Assembly: GCF_019802085.1 (NCBI RefSeq)
Contig: NZ_JAHVHV010000005.1
Coordinates: 124,001 to 188,000, forward strand
Length of the DNA stretch: 64,000 nt
From: Ferrimonas balearica
GTDB lineage: Bacteria > Pseudomonadota > Gammaproteobacteria > Enterobacterales > Shewanellaceae
Reading direction: 5' to 3'
The position numbers were made by a program, and so were the translations under genes. The notes beneath the pieces were generated by a model. The model saw only the letters and a list, made by a program, of their open reading frames with translations, was not told the origin of the DNA and searched no databases. Shown here in pieces: positions 27,901 through 34,545 of this stretch. Each line of letters opens with the position of its first letter. Positions within the stretch are counted from its first letter, which is position 1.

Positions 27901-28191
27901 CCATTCGAACTCCAGCTGGATGTCCGACAGACCGGCCCGTGAGGTGGAGTTCATGCGACGCAGACCCTTGACGATCCCCACCGCCTCCTCGATGGGTTTG
28001 GACACCAGCTGCTCCACCTCGATGGGGGCGGCCCCGGGATAGAGGGTGCGCACCGTCAGGGTGGGGTAGTTCATCTCCGGCAGCAACGTGACCGCCAGAC
28101 GGGAGAAGCCCACCATGCCGAACAGCAGCAGGGTGAAGATCCCCATCCAGACGGTGACCGGGCGTTTGATGGCGGTTTGGATCAGGCTCAT
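24961..28191 (-). CDS. RND efflux transporter permease, first subunit
   Basis: 1076 residues, with IQTAIKRPVTVWMGIFTLLL as helix 1, the porter domains, helix 4 with ALAVGLLVDNAIVVLEN, and a second half with IGLIMLCGIVVNNAIVLVDR. A cytoplasmic insertion of about 90 residues between the two halves (RGFQWPQGAERAPKAKPTT and a further hydrophobic stretch) makes it longer than its partner. The two RND proteins differ clearly, so a hetero-oligomer is likely. It starts 10 nt after the adaptor gene. Confidence 0.9.
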   Translation of the reverse strand: MSLIQTAIKRPVTVWMGIFTLLLFGMVGFSRLAVTLLPEMNYPTLTVRTLYPGAAPIEVEQLVSKPIEEAVGIVKGLRRMNSTSRAGLSDIQLEFEWGTDMDLAALDTREKLDAILLPLDIDKPLILRFNPNLDPILRLGVQAQTQDEASLIALRTWADDDLKRQLEAVPGVASVRPSGGLVREVQILVDQEKLAQLNLSPDALVSRIGAENINLSAGKLTQGSQELLVRTLNQFDSVETLANVIVYHQEGRLVRLRDVAEVRDGYAERTDVSRVDGMDAVEVAIYKEGDANAVAVAQAVRAKLDQLAERPDARNITVLYDQSRFIQGAIDEVTSAALIGAVLAMLVIYLFLRDIRPTLIISLSIPISVVATFNLMYFADISLNLMSLGGIALAVGLLVDNAIVVLENIDRHRQRTPEDRAGAAHRGTAEVSGAITASTLTTLAVFVPLLFVEGVAGALFGDQALTVAFALVASLFVALTAIPMLAGRRGFQWPQGAERAPKAKPTTAWGRVRQASSTVFALPFVVLFRYLPALLFTVALVLGRQIKRLGGWLFAPLAWAFEKLYGALAWFYPKLLGLALRHRGLTLALAIGITGTAAALLPRLGMELIPPMNQGEFYLEVQLPPGTDVRHTDRVLDRLAASILTMDEVHHAYSQAGSAALLSSASRRSGENWGRLQVVLTDPNAQAKVMAVLRDEVRRIPDLEAELKQPQLLTFKQPLAIELSGYDLERLKDASTTLAKALQAHGQFSDVTNSLRDGQPELAIHFDHARLAALGLTAPDVAARIATLVGGTVASRYTLNDRKIDIRVRADESARRQVADIRALIVNPGAARPIPLDAVATVEQTVGPAAINRIAQQRAAIVSAGLSQGTLSEGVAEARQLLSSLALPSGIEVRFGGQNEEMEQSSTSLKIALALAVFLVYIVMASQFESLLHPLLILAAVPMALAGSVLGLWLTGTALSVLVFIGLIMLCGIVVNNAIVLVDRINQLRAQGHSRLSAIEQAAESRLRPILMTTLTTTLGLLPMLLGLGEGAELRAPMAVTVIFGLALSTLLTLVVLPVLYALFDRAERAPEVAHG

Positions 28192-28201
28192 GGTCGGCTC
28201 C

Positions 28202-29281
28202 TCAGCGCTGGGCCGCCAGCTGGAGGGTGTCGATCACCTCCACCTGGGCCTCATCCTTGAGCTGGTGCTGGCCGCGCACCACCACCTGTTCGCCCACCGC
28301 CAGACCGGTGAGGATCTCCACTGACTCGCCGTCTTCGTAACCCAGGGTCACGGTGCGGCTCTGGGCCTGGCCTTCGGCCACCACGAACACCGCGTGGCCC
28401 TGGTCCTGGCGCAGCAGCGCCATGCGGGGGACCACCAGTGTGTTGTCGTGGGTGTCAAAGCGCAGACGGGCGCGGCTGAACATCCCCGCTTTCAACAGGC
28501 CCCGGGGGTTGGCCACCTCCAGGGTGATCTTGAAGGTGCCGGTGTCGGCATCCACCACCGGGGCGATGCGCAGCACCTTGGCCGGCTGAACCTGGGCCAG
28601 ACCGGCGATGGTCAGTTGTGCCTCCTGGCCGGGGTGGACCCGCGCCAGCTCCCGCTCCGGCAGGTGCAGGATCCCGTGCAGGGTGTCCTGCTGAACGATG
28701 TGGAACAGGGAGTCGTACTCGGCGGCCATCTTGCCCCGCTTGACGAAGCGCTTGGCCACCACGCCGTCGATGGGGGAGACCACGGCGCTGTACTCCAGCT
28801 GCAGGGCGGCGATGTCCCGCTCCGCCAGGGCCGCCTGACGGCGGTACTTGAGCTTGGCCAGGGTCTCCTGGCTTACCAGCTGCTGGTTGGCTATGGCATT
28901 GAGCCGCTCCAGCTCCTGGTCGATGACGTCCAGCTCTGCCTGAGCCTTGTCCAGGGCCAGACGGTAGCGGCGGGAGTCGATGCGGGCCAACACCTGACCG
29001 GCGCTGACCGATTGCCCCTCCTCAACCTCGAGGGACTCGATGATGCCACTGACGCGGCTGACCACCTGGGCCTCTTCCGGGGCCTCCAGGGTGGCGGTGG
29101 TGCGGTAGAAAGCGGAGATGCTGTCCCGCTGGACAGCCTGGGTTTCCACCGGCAGGCGCGGGGCGGTCTCTTCGGCTTCGGTCTCGGTGGCGGCGGTGTC
29201 CACGGCGTCGTCGGCCGCAGGTTGACCGCACCCTACCAGGGCCAGCAGCAGGAGCAGGGCGGGGGCGCGATGGTATGACAT
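28202..29281 (-). CDS. RND periplasmic adaptor (membrane fusion) lipoprotein
   Basis: 359 residues. ALLLLLALVGC is a lipoprotein signal with acylated cysteine at residue 18, followed by an acidic Ala/Asp/Glu/Thr-rich linker. Then come the split lipoyl/barrel-sandwich domain (AQVVSRVSGIIESLEVEEGQ and SPIDGVVAKRFV), a short coiled-coil hairpin, and the beta-barrel and membrane-proximal domains. It links the pump to an outer-membrane channel, but no channel gene is present here, so a shared TolC-like protein is presumably used. It is the first gene of the operon, behind a sigma-54-like element. Confidence 0.9.
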   Translation of the reverse strand: MSYHRAPALLLLLALVGCGQPAADDAVDTAATETEAEETAPRLPVETQAVQRDSISAFYRTTATLEAPEEAQVVSRVSGIIESLEVEEGQSVSAGQVLARIDSRRYRLALDKAQAELDVIDQELERLNAIANQQLVSQETLAKLKYRRQAALAERDIAALQLEYSAVVSPIDGVVAKRFVKRGKMAAEYDSLFHIVQQDTLHGILHLPERELARVHPGQEAQLTIAGLAQVQPAKVLRIAPVVDADTGTFKITLEVANPRGLLKAGMFSRARLRFDTHDNTLVVPRMALLRQDQGHAVFVVAEGQAQSRTVTLGYEDGESVEILTGLAVGEQVVVRGQHQLKDEAQVEVIDTLQLAAQR

Positions 29282-29320
29282 GGTGACTTTCCCTAATCGT
29301 GTTGATCGACGGCCTGATAA

Positions 29321-29337
29321 TGCAGGGGTCGTGCCAA
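29321..29337 (-). promoter_or_regulatory. Sigma-54-like promoter of the RND operon
   Basis: On the minus strand the sequence reads TTGGCACGACCCCTGCA, with GG and GC separated by 10 nt as required for a -24/-12 element. It lies about 40 nt before the adaptor ATG, giving a leader of about 30 nt. The surrounding gap (29282-29486) is AT-rich upstream of it. No sigma-70 pair of similar quality is seen nearby. Confidence 0.5.
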
Positions 29338-29443
29338 CTGAAAAATCACTTTAAATACAATTGCTTGTCATTTGGTGTTGAGGATGTAATGGCGGCTTTA
29401 AGCAGATGTTGCGCAAATGGGCCACCCCTTGGCGTAAGGCACT

Positions 29444-29467
29444 AAAAAGCCAGCCCGAAGGCTGGCT
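29444..29467 (-). terminator. Intrinsic terminator of gltA
   Basis: On the minus strand AGCCAGCC and GGCTGGCT form an 8-bp stem with a stable TTCG loop, followed by four to five T. It begins about 20 nt after the gltA stop. Confidence 0.88.
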
Positions 29468-29486
29468 TGTTGGACCGGGGGAGCGC

Positions 29487-30773
29487 TTAGCGCTGGTTGC
29501 CGGGCACGTAGTCGCGCTGGGGCGCGCCGGTGTAGAGCTGGCGCGGACGGCCGATCTTGTGGCCGGGCTGGCTCAGCATCTCCTGCCAGTGAGACACCCA
29601 ACCCACGGTGCGGGACAGGGCGAAGATCACGGTGAACATGGAGGTGGGGATGCCGATGGCCTTCATGATGATGCCGGAGTAGAAGTCCACGTTGGGGTAG
29701 AGCTTCTTGTCGATGAAGTACTCATCGGACAGGGCGATGCGCTCCAGCTCCATGGCCACGTCCAGCAGCGGATCCTGGATGTTCAGCTCCGCCAGCACTT
29801 CGTGGCAGGTCTCACGCATCACAGTGGCGCGGGGGTCGAAGTTCTTGTAGACCCGGTGACCGAAGCCCATCAGGCGGAAGGGATCGTTCTTGTCCTTGGC
29901 CCGGGCGATGAACTCGGGGATGCGGTCCACGGAACCGATCTCCTCGAGCATGTTGAGGCAGGCCTCGTTGGCGCCACCGTGGGCCGGACCCCACAGGGAG
30001 GCCACGCCGGCGGAGATGCAGGCGAAGGGGTTGGCACCGGAGGAACCGGCCAGACGCACGGTGGAGGTGGAGGCGTTCTGCTCGTGATCCGCGTGCAGAA
30101 TAAAGATGCGGTCCATGGCGCGCTCGATCACCGGGTTGACCACGTACTCCTCACAGGGCACGGAGAACATCATGTTCAGGAAGTTGCCGGCGAAGGAGAG
30201 GTCGTTACGCGGGTATACGAACGGCTGACCCAGGTTGTACTTGTAGGCCATGGCGGCCAGGGTCGGCATCTTGGAGATCAGGCGGATGGCCGCCACGCCG
30301 CGGTGGTGCTCGTCGTTGACGTCCAAAGAGTCGTGGTAGAAGGCGGACAGGGCACCGACGACACCACACAGGATGGCCATCGGGTGCGCGTCGCGACGGA
30401 AGCCGCGGTAGAACTGGGCCAGTTGCTCATGCACCATGGTGTGGTAGGTCACCAGGGTCTTGAACTCCTGCATCTGGGATTGGCTGGGCAGCTCGCCGTT
30501 GAGCAGCAAGTAGCACACTTCCAGGTAGCTGGACTGGGTGGCCAGCTGATCGATGGGGTAGCCGCGGTGCAGCAGAATGCCGTTGGCGCCATCGATGTAG
30601 GTAATTTCAGATTCACAGGAAGCGGTCGCCATGAATCCCGGGTCGAAGGTGAAGTAGCCGCTCTTGCCCAGGGTGCTGATGTCGACCACATCGTGACCGG
30701 CCGTCCCTGACTTAATAGGCAGTTCCACGGGCTCCTGACCGGGGACCTGAAGCTTGGCGATATTGTCTGCCAT
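29487..30773 (-). CDS. gltA: Citrate synthase (type II, hexameric)
   Basis: 428 residues, one more than E. coli GltA. It condenses oxaloacetate and acetyl-CoA, the entry step of the TCA cycle. The active-site histidines are in [16 protein letters not shown] and [12 protein letters not shown], followed by [17 protein letters not shown]; the catalytic aspartate is in [11 protein letters not shown]. The N-terminal NADH-binding domain of the type II form is present. AGGAGA precedes the ATG. It is divergent from sdhCDAB, with 423 nt between the two. Confidence 0.97.
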   Translation of the reverse strand: MADNIAKLQVPGQEPVELPIKSGTAGHDVVDISTLGKSGYFTFDPGFMATASCESEITYIDGANGILLHRGYPIDQLATQSSYLEVCYLLLNGELPSQSQMQEFKTLVTYHTMVHEQLAQFYRGFRRDAHPMAILCGVVGALSAFYHDSLDVNDEHHRGVAAIRLISKMPTLAAMAYKYNLGQPFVYPRNDLSFAGNFLNMMFSVPCEEYVVNPVIERAMDRIFILHADHEQNASTSTVRLAGSSGANPFACISAGVASLWGPAHGGANEACLNMLEEIGSVDRIPEFIARAKDKNDPFRLMGFGHRVYKNFDPRATVMRETCHEVLAELNIQDPLLDVAMELERIALSDEYFIDKKLYPNVDFYSGIIMKAIGIPTSMFTVIFALSRTVGWVSHWQEMLSQPGHKIGRPRQLYTGAPQRDYVPGNQR

Positions 30774-30824
30774 AGCTGGTTCTCCTTACTTCTTTATAGT
30801 TATCTGTTTCGTCACAGTGGCGCC

Positions 30825-30854
30825 ATTCTACGTGACGCCCTTCACAAAAGGCAA
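30825..30854 (-). promoter_or_regulatory. Putative gltA promoter
   Basis: On the minus strand TTGCCT (30854-30849) and TAGAAT (30830-30825) are separated by 18 nt, about 50 nt before the gltA start. A CRP-like palindrome fills the spacer, so binding there would block this promoter; a second, downstream -10 such as TATAAA (30798-30793) may exist. Confidence 0.45.
30831..30846. promoter_or_regulatory. CRP-like site in the gltA-sdh intergenic region
   Basis: The minus strand reads TGTGAAGGGCGTCACG, which fits TGTGA-N6-TCACA at nine of ten defined bases. It is centred about 65 nt before the gltA start and 358 nt before sdhC. CRP control of TCA genes is known in Enterobacteriaceae and Shewanella; the effect here is not predictable from position alone. 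Confidence 0.5.
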
Positions 30855-30969
30855 TTCGCAAACCGGGAAATTGGTCGCCTTTGCCCCCGAAGTGGGTTCG
30901 AAAGAATGCGCTTTTGCGGCGAATCCACAGGCGCGGATGAAAATCCCAGAAATCCCAAAAGTGTGATGT

Positions 30970-30998
30970 TTGTATTTGTCTGGGGGCCTCTGTATACT
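30970..30998 (+). promoter_or_regulatory. Putative sdhCDAB promoter
   Basis: TTGTAT (30970-30975) and TATACT (30993-30998) are separated by 17 nt. Transcription would start near 31005 and leave an untranslated leader of about 190 nt before sdhC, enough for post-transcriptional control. The rest of the 423-nt gap holds the gltA promoter, the CRP-like site and the Fur-like site. Confidence 0.6.
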
Positions 30999-31165
30999 GG
31001 CCGCGAACCTCCCCCGGACGCCCGGTAATGCTGGGTTTTAAGGGTGATTTTCTAGCCAGTCAATCAGACGAAAGTGGAGCGTGTCTCTGCCCGGGTCGGT
31101 GGTTTCAAGTGGTGGCCAAAAGTCTGTTTTTTCCCATTGACAGGGCTTATGGGGCTGCTACGGGA

Positions 31166-31184
31166 GATAATGATAACTATTGCT
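31166..31184 (+). promoter_or_regulatory. Fur-box-like sequence just upstream of sdhC
   Basis: GATAATGATAACTATTGCT matches the 19-bp Fur consensus at 14 positions, with the first 11 exact. It lies 13 nt before the sdhC start and overlaps the ribosome-site region. In E. coli iron acts on sdh indirectly through RyhB; here a direct Fur effect is possible, but a site this far downstream of the promoter would have to act as a roadblock. Confidence 0.4.
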
Positions 31185-31196
31185 CAATGGAGCTGA

Positions 31197-31586
31197 GTGA
31201 GCAGAACTGTGAATAAGCAAAGACCTGTCTATCTGGACCTGCAACAGATCCAGTTCCCGGCGACAGCCATTGCGTCGATCCTGCACCGCGTGAGTGGTGT
31301 CATCCTGTTTGTTTCCATCGCGGTGCTGCTGTGGCTGCTGGCCACCTCCCTGGGATCCGCCCAGGGCTTCGCCACCGTATCGGAGATCATGAACAGCCTG
31401 ATCGCCAAACTGGTTGTCTGGGGGATCCTGACCGCCCTGGCCTACCACCTGTGCGGTGGCATCCGTCATCTGCTGATGGATCTGGGCCACTTCGAAGACT
31501 CCATGGAAAGCGGCAACGCCTCCGCCAAAGCCGCCATGGCCGTGACCGTGGTGCTGTCCGTACTTGCGGGGATCTGGTTATGGTAA
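31197..31586 (+). CDS. sdhC: Succinate dehydrogenase cytochrome b556 subunit
   Basis: 129 residues, the E. coli SdhC length, with NKQRPVYLDLQQIQFP, the heme/quinone region ATAIASILHRVSGV in helix 1 and heme-ligand histidine in AYHLCGGIRHLLMD. Three membrane helices anchor the dehydrogenase and bind ubiquinone. I chose GTG at 31197 because it keeps the whole E. coli-like N-terminus and follows GGAG by 4 nt; GTG at 31209 is a possible alternative. Overlaps sdhD by 7 nt. Confidence 0.94.
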   Translation: MSRTVNKQRPVYLDLQQIQFPATAIASILHRVSGVILFVSIAVLLWLLATSLGSAQGFATVSEIMNSLIAKLVVWGILTALAYHLCGGIRHLLMDLGHFEDSMESGNASAKAAMAVTVVLSVLAGIWLW

Positions 31587-31927
31587 AGAATGCAGCCACC
31601 CTCGGACGCAGTGGCGTCCACGACTTCGTCCTGCTGCGCGCCAGCGCCATTGTGCTGGCCAGCTACGTCCTCTTCCTGGTGGGCTACCTGGTGCTCACCC
31701 CCGAGCTGACCTTCGCCACCTGGCAGAGCCTGTTCAGCGGCACCGCCATGAAGGTCTACACCCTGCTGGCCCTGGTGGCCGTGCTGGTGCACGGTTGGAT
31801 CGGCCTGTGGCAGGTTCTGACCGACTACATCAAGCCGGTGGGCCTGCGTGCGTTTTTGCAGTTCGCCATCAACCTGGTTCTGCTGGCCTACCTGTTCGCC
31901 GGCGTCGTGATCCTGTGGGGTGTGTAA
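31580..31927 (+). CDS. sdhD: Succinate dehydrogenase membrane anchor subunit
   Basis: 115 residues, the family length. VKNAATLGRSGVHDFVLLRASA leads into three hydrophobic helices; VLVHGWIGLWQVLTDYIKP carries the quinone-site tyrosine and the heme-side region near residue 71-90. The ATG overlaps the sdhC stop by 7 nt and the stop is directly followed by the sdhA GTG. Confidence 0.94.
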   Translation: MVKNAATLGRSGVHDFVLLRASAIVLASYVLFLVGYLVLTPELTFATWQSLFSGTAMKVYTLLALVAVLVHGWIGLWQVLTDYIKPVGLRAFLQFAINLVLLAYLFAGVVILWGV

Positions 31928-33688
31928 GTGACTATTCCAACTAAAGAATTTGATGCCATTGTGATTGGCGCAGGTGGCGCCGGCATGCGCGCCGCCCTGC
32001 AGATCTCCAAAGAAGGTAAGAGCTGCGCCCTGCTGTCCAAGGTGTTCCCGACCCGCTCCCACACCGTGTCTGCCCAGGGGGGCATCACGGTGGCGCTGGG
32101 CAACGCCCACGAGGACAACTGGGAATGGCACATGTACGACACCGTCAAGGGCTCCGACTACATCGGTGACCAGGACGCCATTGAGTACATGTGCAAGACC
32201 GGCCCCGAGGCGATCATCGAGATGGAGAACATGGGCCTGCCCTTCTCCCGCTTCGAAAATGGCAAGGTGTACCAGCGCCCCTTCGGCGGTCAGTCCAAGA
32301 ACTTCGGTGGCGAACAGGCCGCCCGTACTGCTGCTGCCGCCGACCGTACCGGTCACGCCCTGCTGCACTGCCTCTACCAGCAGAACGTTAAGAACAAGAC
32401 CGAGGTGTACTCCGAGTGGTACGCCCTGGACCTGGTGAAGAACCAGGACGGTGCCGTGGTGGGCTGTACCGCCATCGACATCGAGACCGGCGAGATCGTC
32501 TACTTCAAGGCCAAGGCCACTGTGCTGGCCACCGGCGGTGCCGGTCGCATCTACGCCTCCACCACCAACGCCCACATCAACACCGGTGATGGTGTCGGCA
32601 TGGCCCTGCGCGCCGGTGTGCCGGTGCAGGACATGGAGATGTGGCAGTTCCACCCCACCGGCATCGCCGGTGCCGGGGTGCTGGTCACCGAAGGGTGCCG
32701 CGGTGAAGGCGGTTACCTGCTGAACAAGGACGGCGAGCGCTTTATGGAGCGTTACGCCCCCAACGCCAAGGACCTGGCCGGTCGCGACGTGGTGGCCCGC
32801 GCCATCATGACCGAGATCCGCGAAGGCCGCGGCTGCGATGGCCCATGGGGCCCCCACGCCAAGTTGAAGCTGGACCACCTGGGCCAGGAAGTGCTGGAGT
32901 CCCGCCTGCCGGGCATCTGTGAACTGTCCCGCACCTTCGCCCACGTCGACCCGGTCAAAGAGCCCATCCCGGTGATCCCCACCTGCCACTACATGATGGG
33001 CGGGATCCCTACCAACGTGCACGGTCAGGTGATCGACGCCGATGAGAAGCCGGTCCAGGGTCTGCTGGCGGTGGGCGAAATCGCCTGTGTGTCCGTACAC
33101 GGTGCCAACCGCCTGGGCGGCAACTCCCTGCTGGACCTGGTGGTGTTCGGTCGTGCCGCCGGCATGCACCTGGGCGAGACTCTGGATGCCCAGGGCGAAG
33201 CCCGCGACGCTTCCGAGTCCGACCTGGACGCCGCCATGGCCCGTTTCAACCGCTGGGAGACCAGCAAAAACGGCAACGGCGAAGATCCGGTTCAGATCCG
33301 CAAGGACCTGCAGCAGTGCATGCAGCTGAACTTCTCCGTGTTCCGTCAGGGCGAGGCGATGGCCCAGGGCCTGACCGAGCTCAAGGCGATCCGCGAGCGC
33401 CTGCAAAGCGCCAAGCTGTCCGACACCTCCAAGGCGTTCAACACCCAGCGCATCGAGTGCCTGGAGCTGGACAACCTGATGGAGACCGCCGTGGCCACCG
33501 CCATGGCCGCCAACTTCCGGACCGAGAGCCGTGGCGCCCACTCCCGCGAAGACTTTGTCGACCGGGACGACGAGAACTGGCTGTGCCACAGCCTCTACAA
33601 CCCGCTGACCGGTGAGATGACCAAGCGCGACGTCAACATGACGCCCAAGCTGCGCGACGCCTTCCCGCCGAAGAAGCGCACCTACTAA
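31928..33688 (+). CDS. sdhA: Succinate dehydrogenase flavoprotein subunit
   Basis: 586 residues. Rossmann start [15 protein letters not shown], then SHTVSAQGG with the covalent-FAD histidine at residue 45 as in E. coli, and the catalytic segment [31 protein letters not shown] and [18 protein letters not shown] complete the active site. It oxidises succinate to fumarate, coupled to ubiquinone reduction. GTG start directly after the sdhD stop. Confidence 0.97.
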   Translation: MTIPTKEFDAIVIGAGGAGMRAALQISKEGKSCALLSKVFPTRSHTVSAQGGITVALGNAHEDNWEWHMYDTVKGSDYIGDQDAIEYMCKTGPEAIIEMENMGLPFSRFENGKVYQRPFGGQSKNFGGEQAARTAAAADRTGHALLHCLYQQNVKNKTEVYSEWYALDLVKNQDGAVVGCTAIDIETGEIVYFKAKATVLATGGAGRIYASTTNAHINTGDGVGMALRAGVPVQDMEMWQFHPTGIAGAGVLVTEGCRGEGGYLLNKDGERFMERYAPNAKDLAGRDVVARAIMTEIREGRGCDGPWGPHAKLKLDHLGQEVLESRLPGICELSRTFAHVDPVKEPIPVIPTCHYMMGGIPTNVHGQVIDADEKPVQGLLAVGEIACVSVHGANRLGGNSLLDLVVFGRAAGMHLGETLDAQGEARDASESDLDAAMARFNRWETSKNGNGEDPVQIRKDLQQCMQLNFSVFRQGEAMAQGLTELKAIRERLQSAKLSDTSKAFNTQRIECLELDNLMETAVATAMAANFRTESRGAHSREDFVDRDDENWLCHSLYNPLTGEMTKRDVNMTPKLRDAFPPKKRTY

Positions 33689-33701
33689 GGAGGGGCAGAG
33701 A

Positions 33702-34409
33702 ATGAAATTGGAAGTTTCTGTCTACCGTTACAACCCGGAGAGCGATGCCCGGCCCAAGATGCAGGACTACACCCTGGATCTGCCGGAAGGCTCCGACATG
33801 ATGGTGCTGGACGTGCTGTTGCTGCTCAAGGAGCAGGACCCGTCCCTCTCCTTCCGCCGCTCCTGTCGTGAAGGGGTGTGCGGTTCCGATGGCATCAACA
33901 TGAACGGCAAGAACGGCCTGGCCTGCATCACTCCCATCTCCACCTTCCAGGGCAAGAAGCTGAACATTCGGCCGCTGCCCGGCATGCCGGTGGTGCGGGA
34001 CCTGGTGGTGGACCTGACCCAGTTCTACACCCAGTACGAGAAGGTGAAGCCCTACCTCATCAACGACGGCAAGACCCCGGCCCGGGAGCACCTGCAGTCG
34101 CCGGAGGAGCGCGCCAAGCTGGACGGCCTGTACGAGTGCATCCTCTGTGCCTGCTGCTCCACCGCCTGTCCCTCGTTCTGGTGGAACCCGGACAAGTTCG
34201 TTGGCCCCAGCGGCCTGCTGCACGCCTACCGCTTCCTGGTGGACAGCCGCGACACCGCCACCGACGAGCGTCTGGGCGAGTTGGACGACGCCTTCAGCGT
34301 GTTCCGCTGCCACGGCATTATGAACTGCGTAAACGTCTGTCCCAAGGGGCTCAACCCCACCAAGGCGATTGGCCACATCAAGTCCATGCTGCTGAACCGC
34401 GCCGTCTGA
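33702..34409 (+). CDS. sdhB: Succinate dehydrogenase iron-sulfur subunit
   Basis: 235 residues. The [2Fe-2S] ligands are C55, C60, D63 and C75 in SCREGVCGSDG and NGLAC, the same pattern with aspartate as in E. coli. The [4Fe-4S] and [3Fe-4S] clusters are bound through CILCACCSTACP and CHGIMNCVNVCPKGLNP. AAGGAGGGG lies before the ATG. Last gene of sdhCDAB; a terminator follows. Confidence 0.97.
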   Translation: MKLEVSVYRYNPESDARPKMQDYTLDLPEGSDMMVLDVLLLLKEQDPSLSFRRSCREGVCGSDGINMNGKNGLACITPISTFQGKKLNIRPLPGMPVVRDLVVDLTQFYTQYEKVKPYLINDGKTPAREHLQSPEERAKLDGLYECILCACCSTACPSFWWNPDKFVGPSGLLHAYRFLVDSRDTATDERLGELDDAFSVFRCHGIMNCVNVCPKGLNPTKAIGHIKSMLLNRAV

Positions 34410-34448
34410 CGATGACTGCATACGTCCTGCTTATGGATTGAAGAAAGG

Positions 34449-34483
34449 GCCACGCCTTCCTGACCGAAGGTCGTGGCTTTTTT
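34449..34483 (+). terminator. Intrinsic terminator after sdhB
   Basis: GCCACG (34449-34454) pairs with CGTGGC (34472-34477), with inner CTTC/GAAG, followed by six T. It separates sdhCDAB from sucA, so the two operons can be expressed apart. The 62 nt to sucA are AT-rich and may hold the suc promoter. Confidence 0.82.
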
Positions 34484-34545
34484 GTATATTGCTCAGCGAA
34501 TTAAAACGATAATCATCTGAGCCGGTAATACCCAGAGGAAAAGAG

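Noticed and set aside
31466-33589. A 707-codon minus-strand open frame opposite sdhA
   Set aside because: Val/Gly/His-rich shadow of sdhDA with no domain or start signal.
34505-34517. A second Fur-like word (AACGATAATCATC) before sucA
   Set aside because: Only about 11 of 16 positions match, too weak to list as a site.
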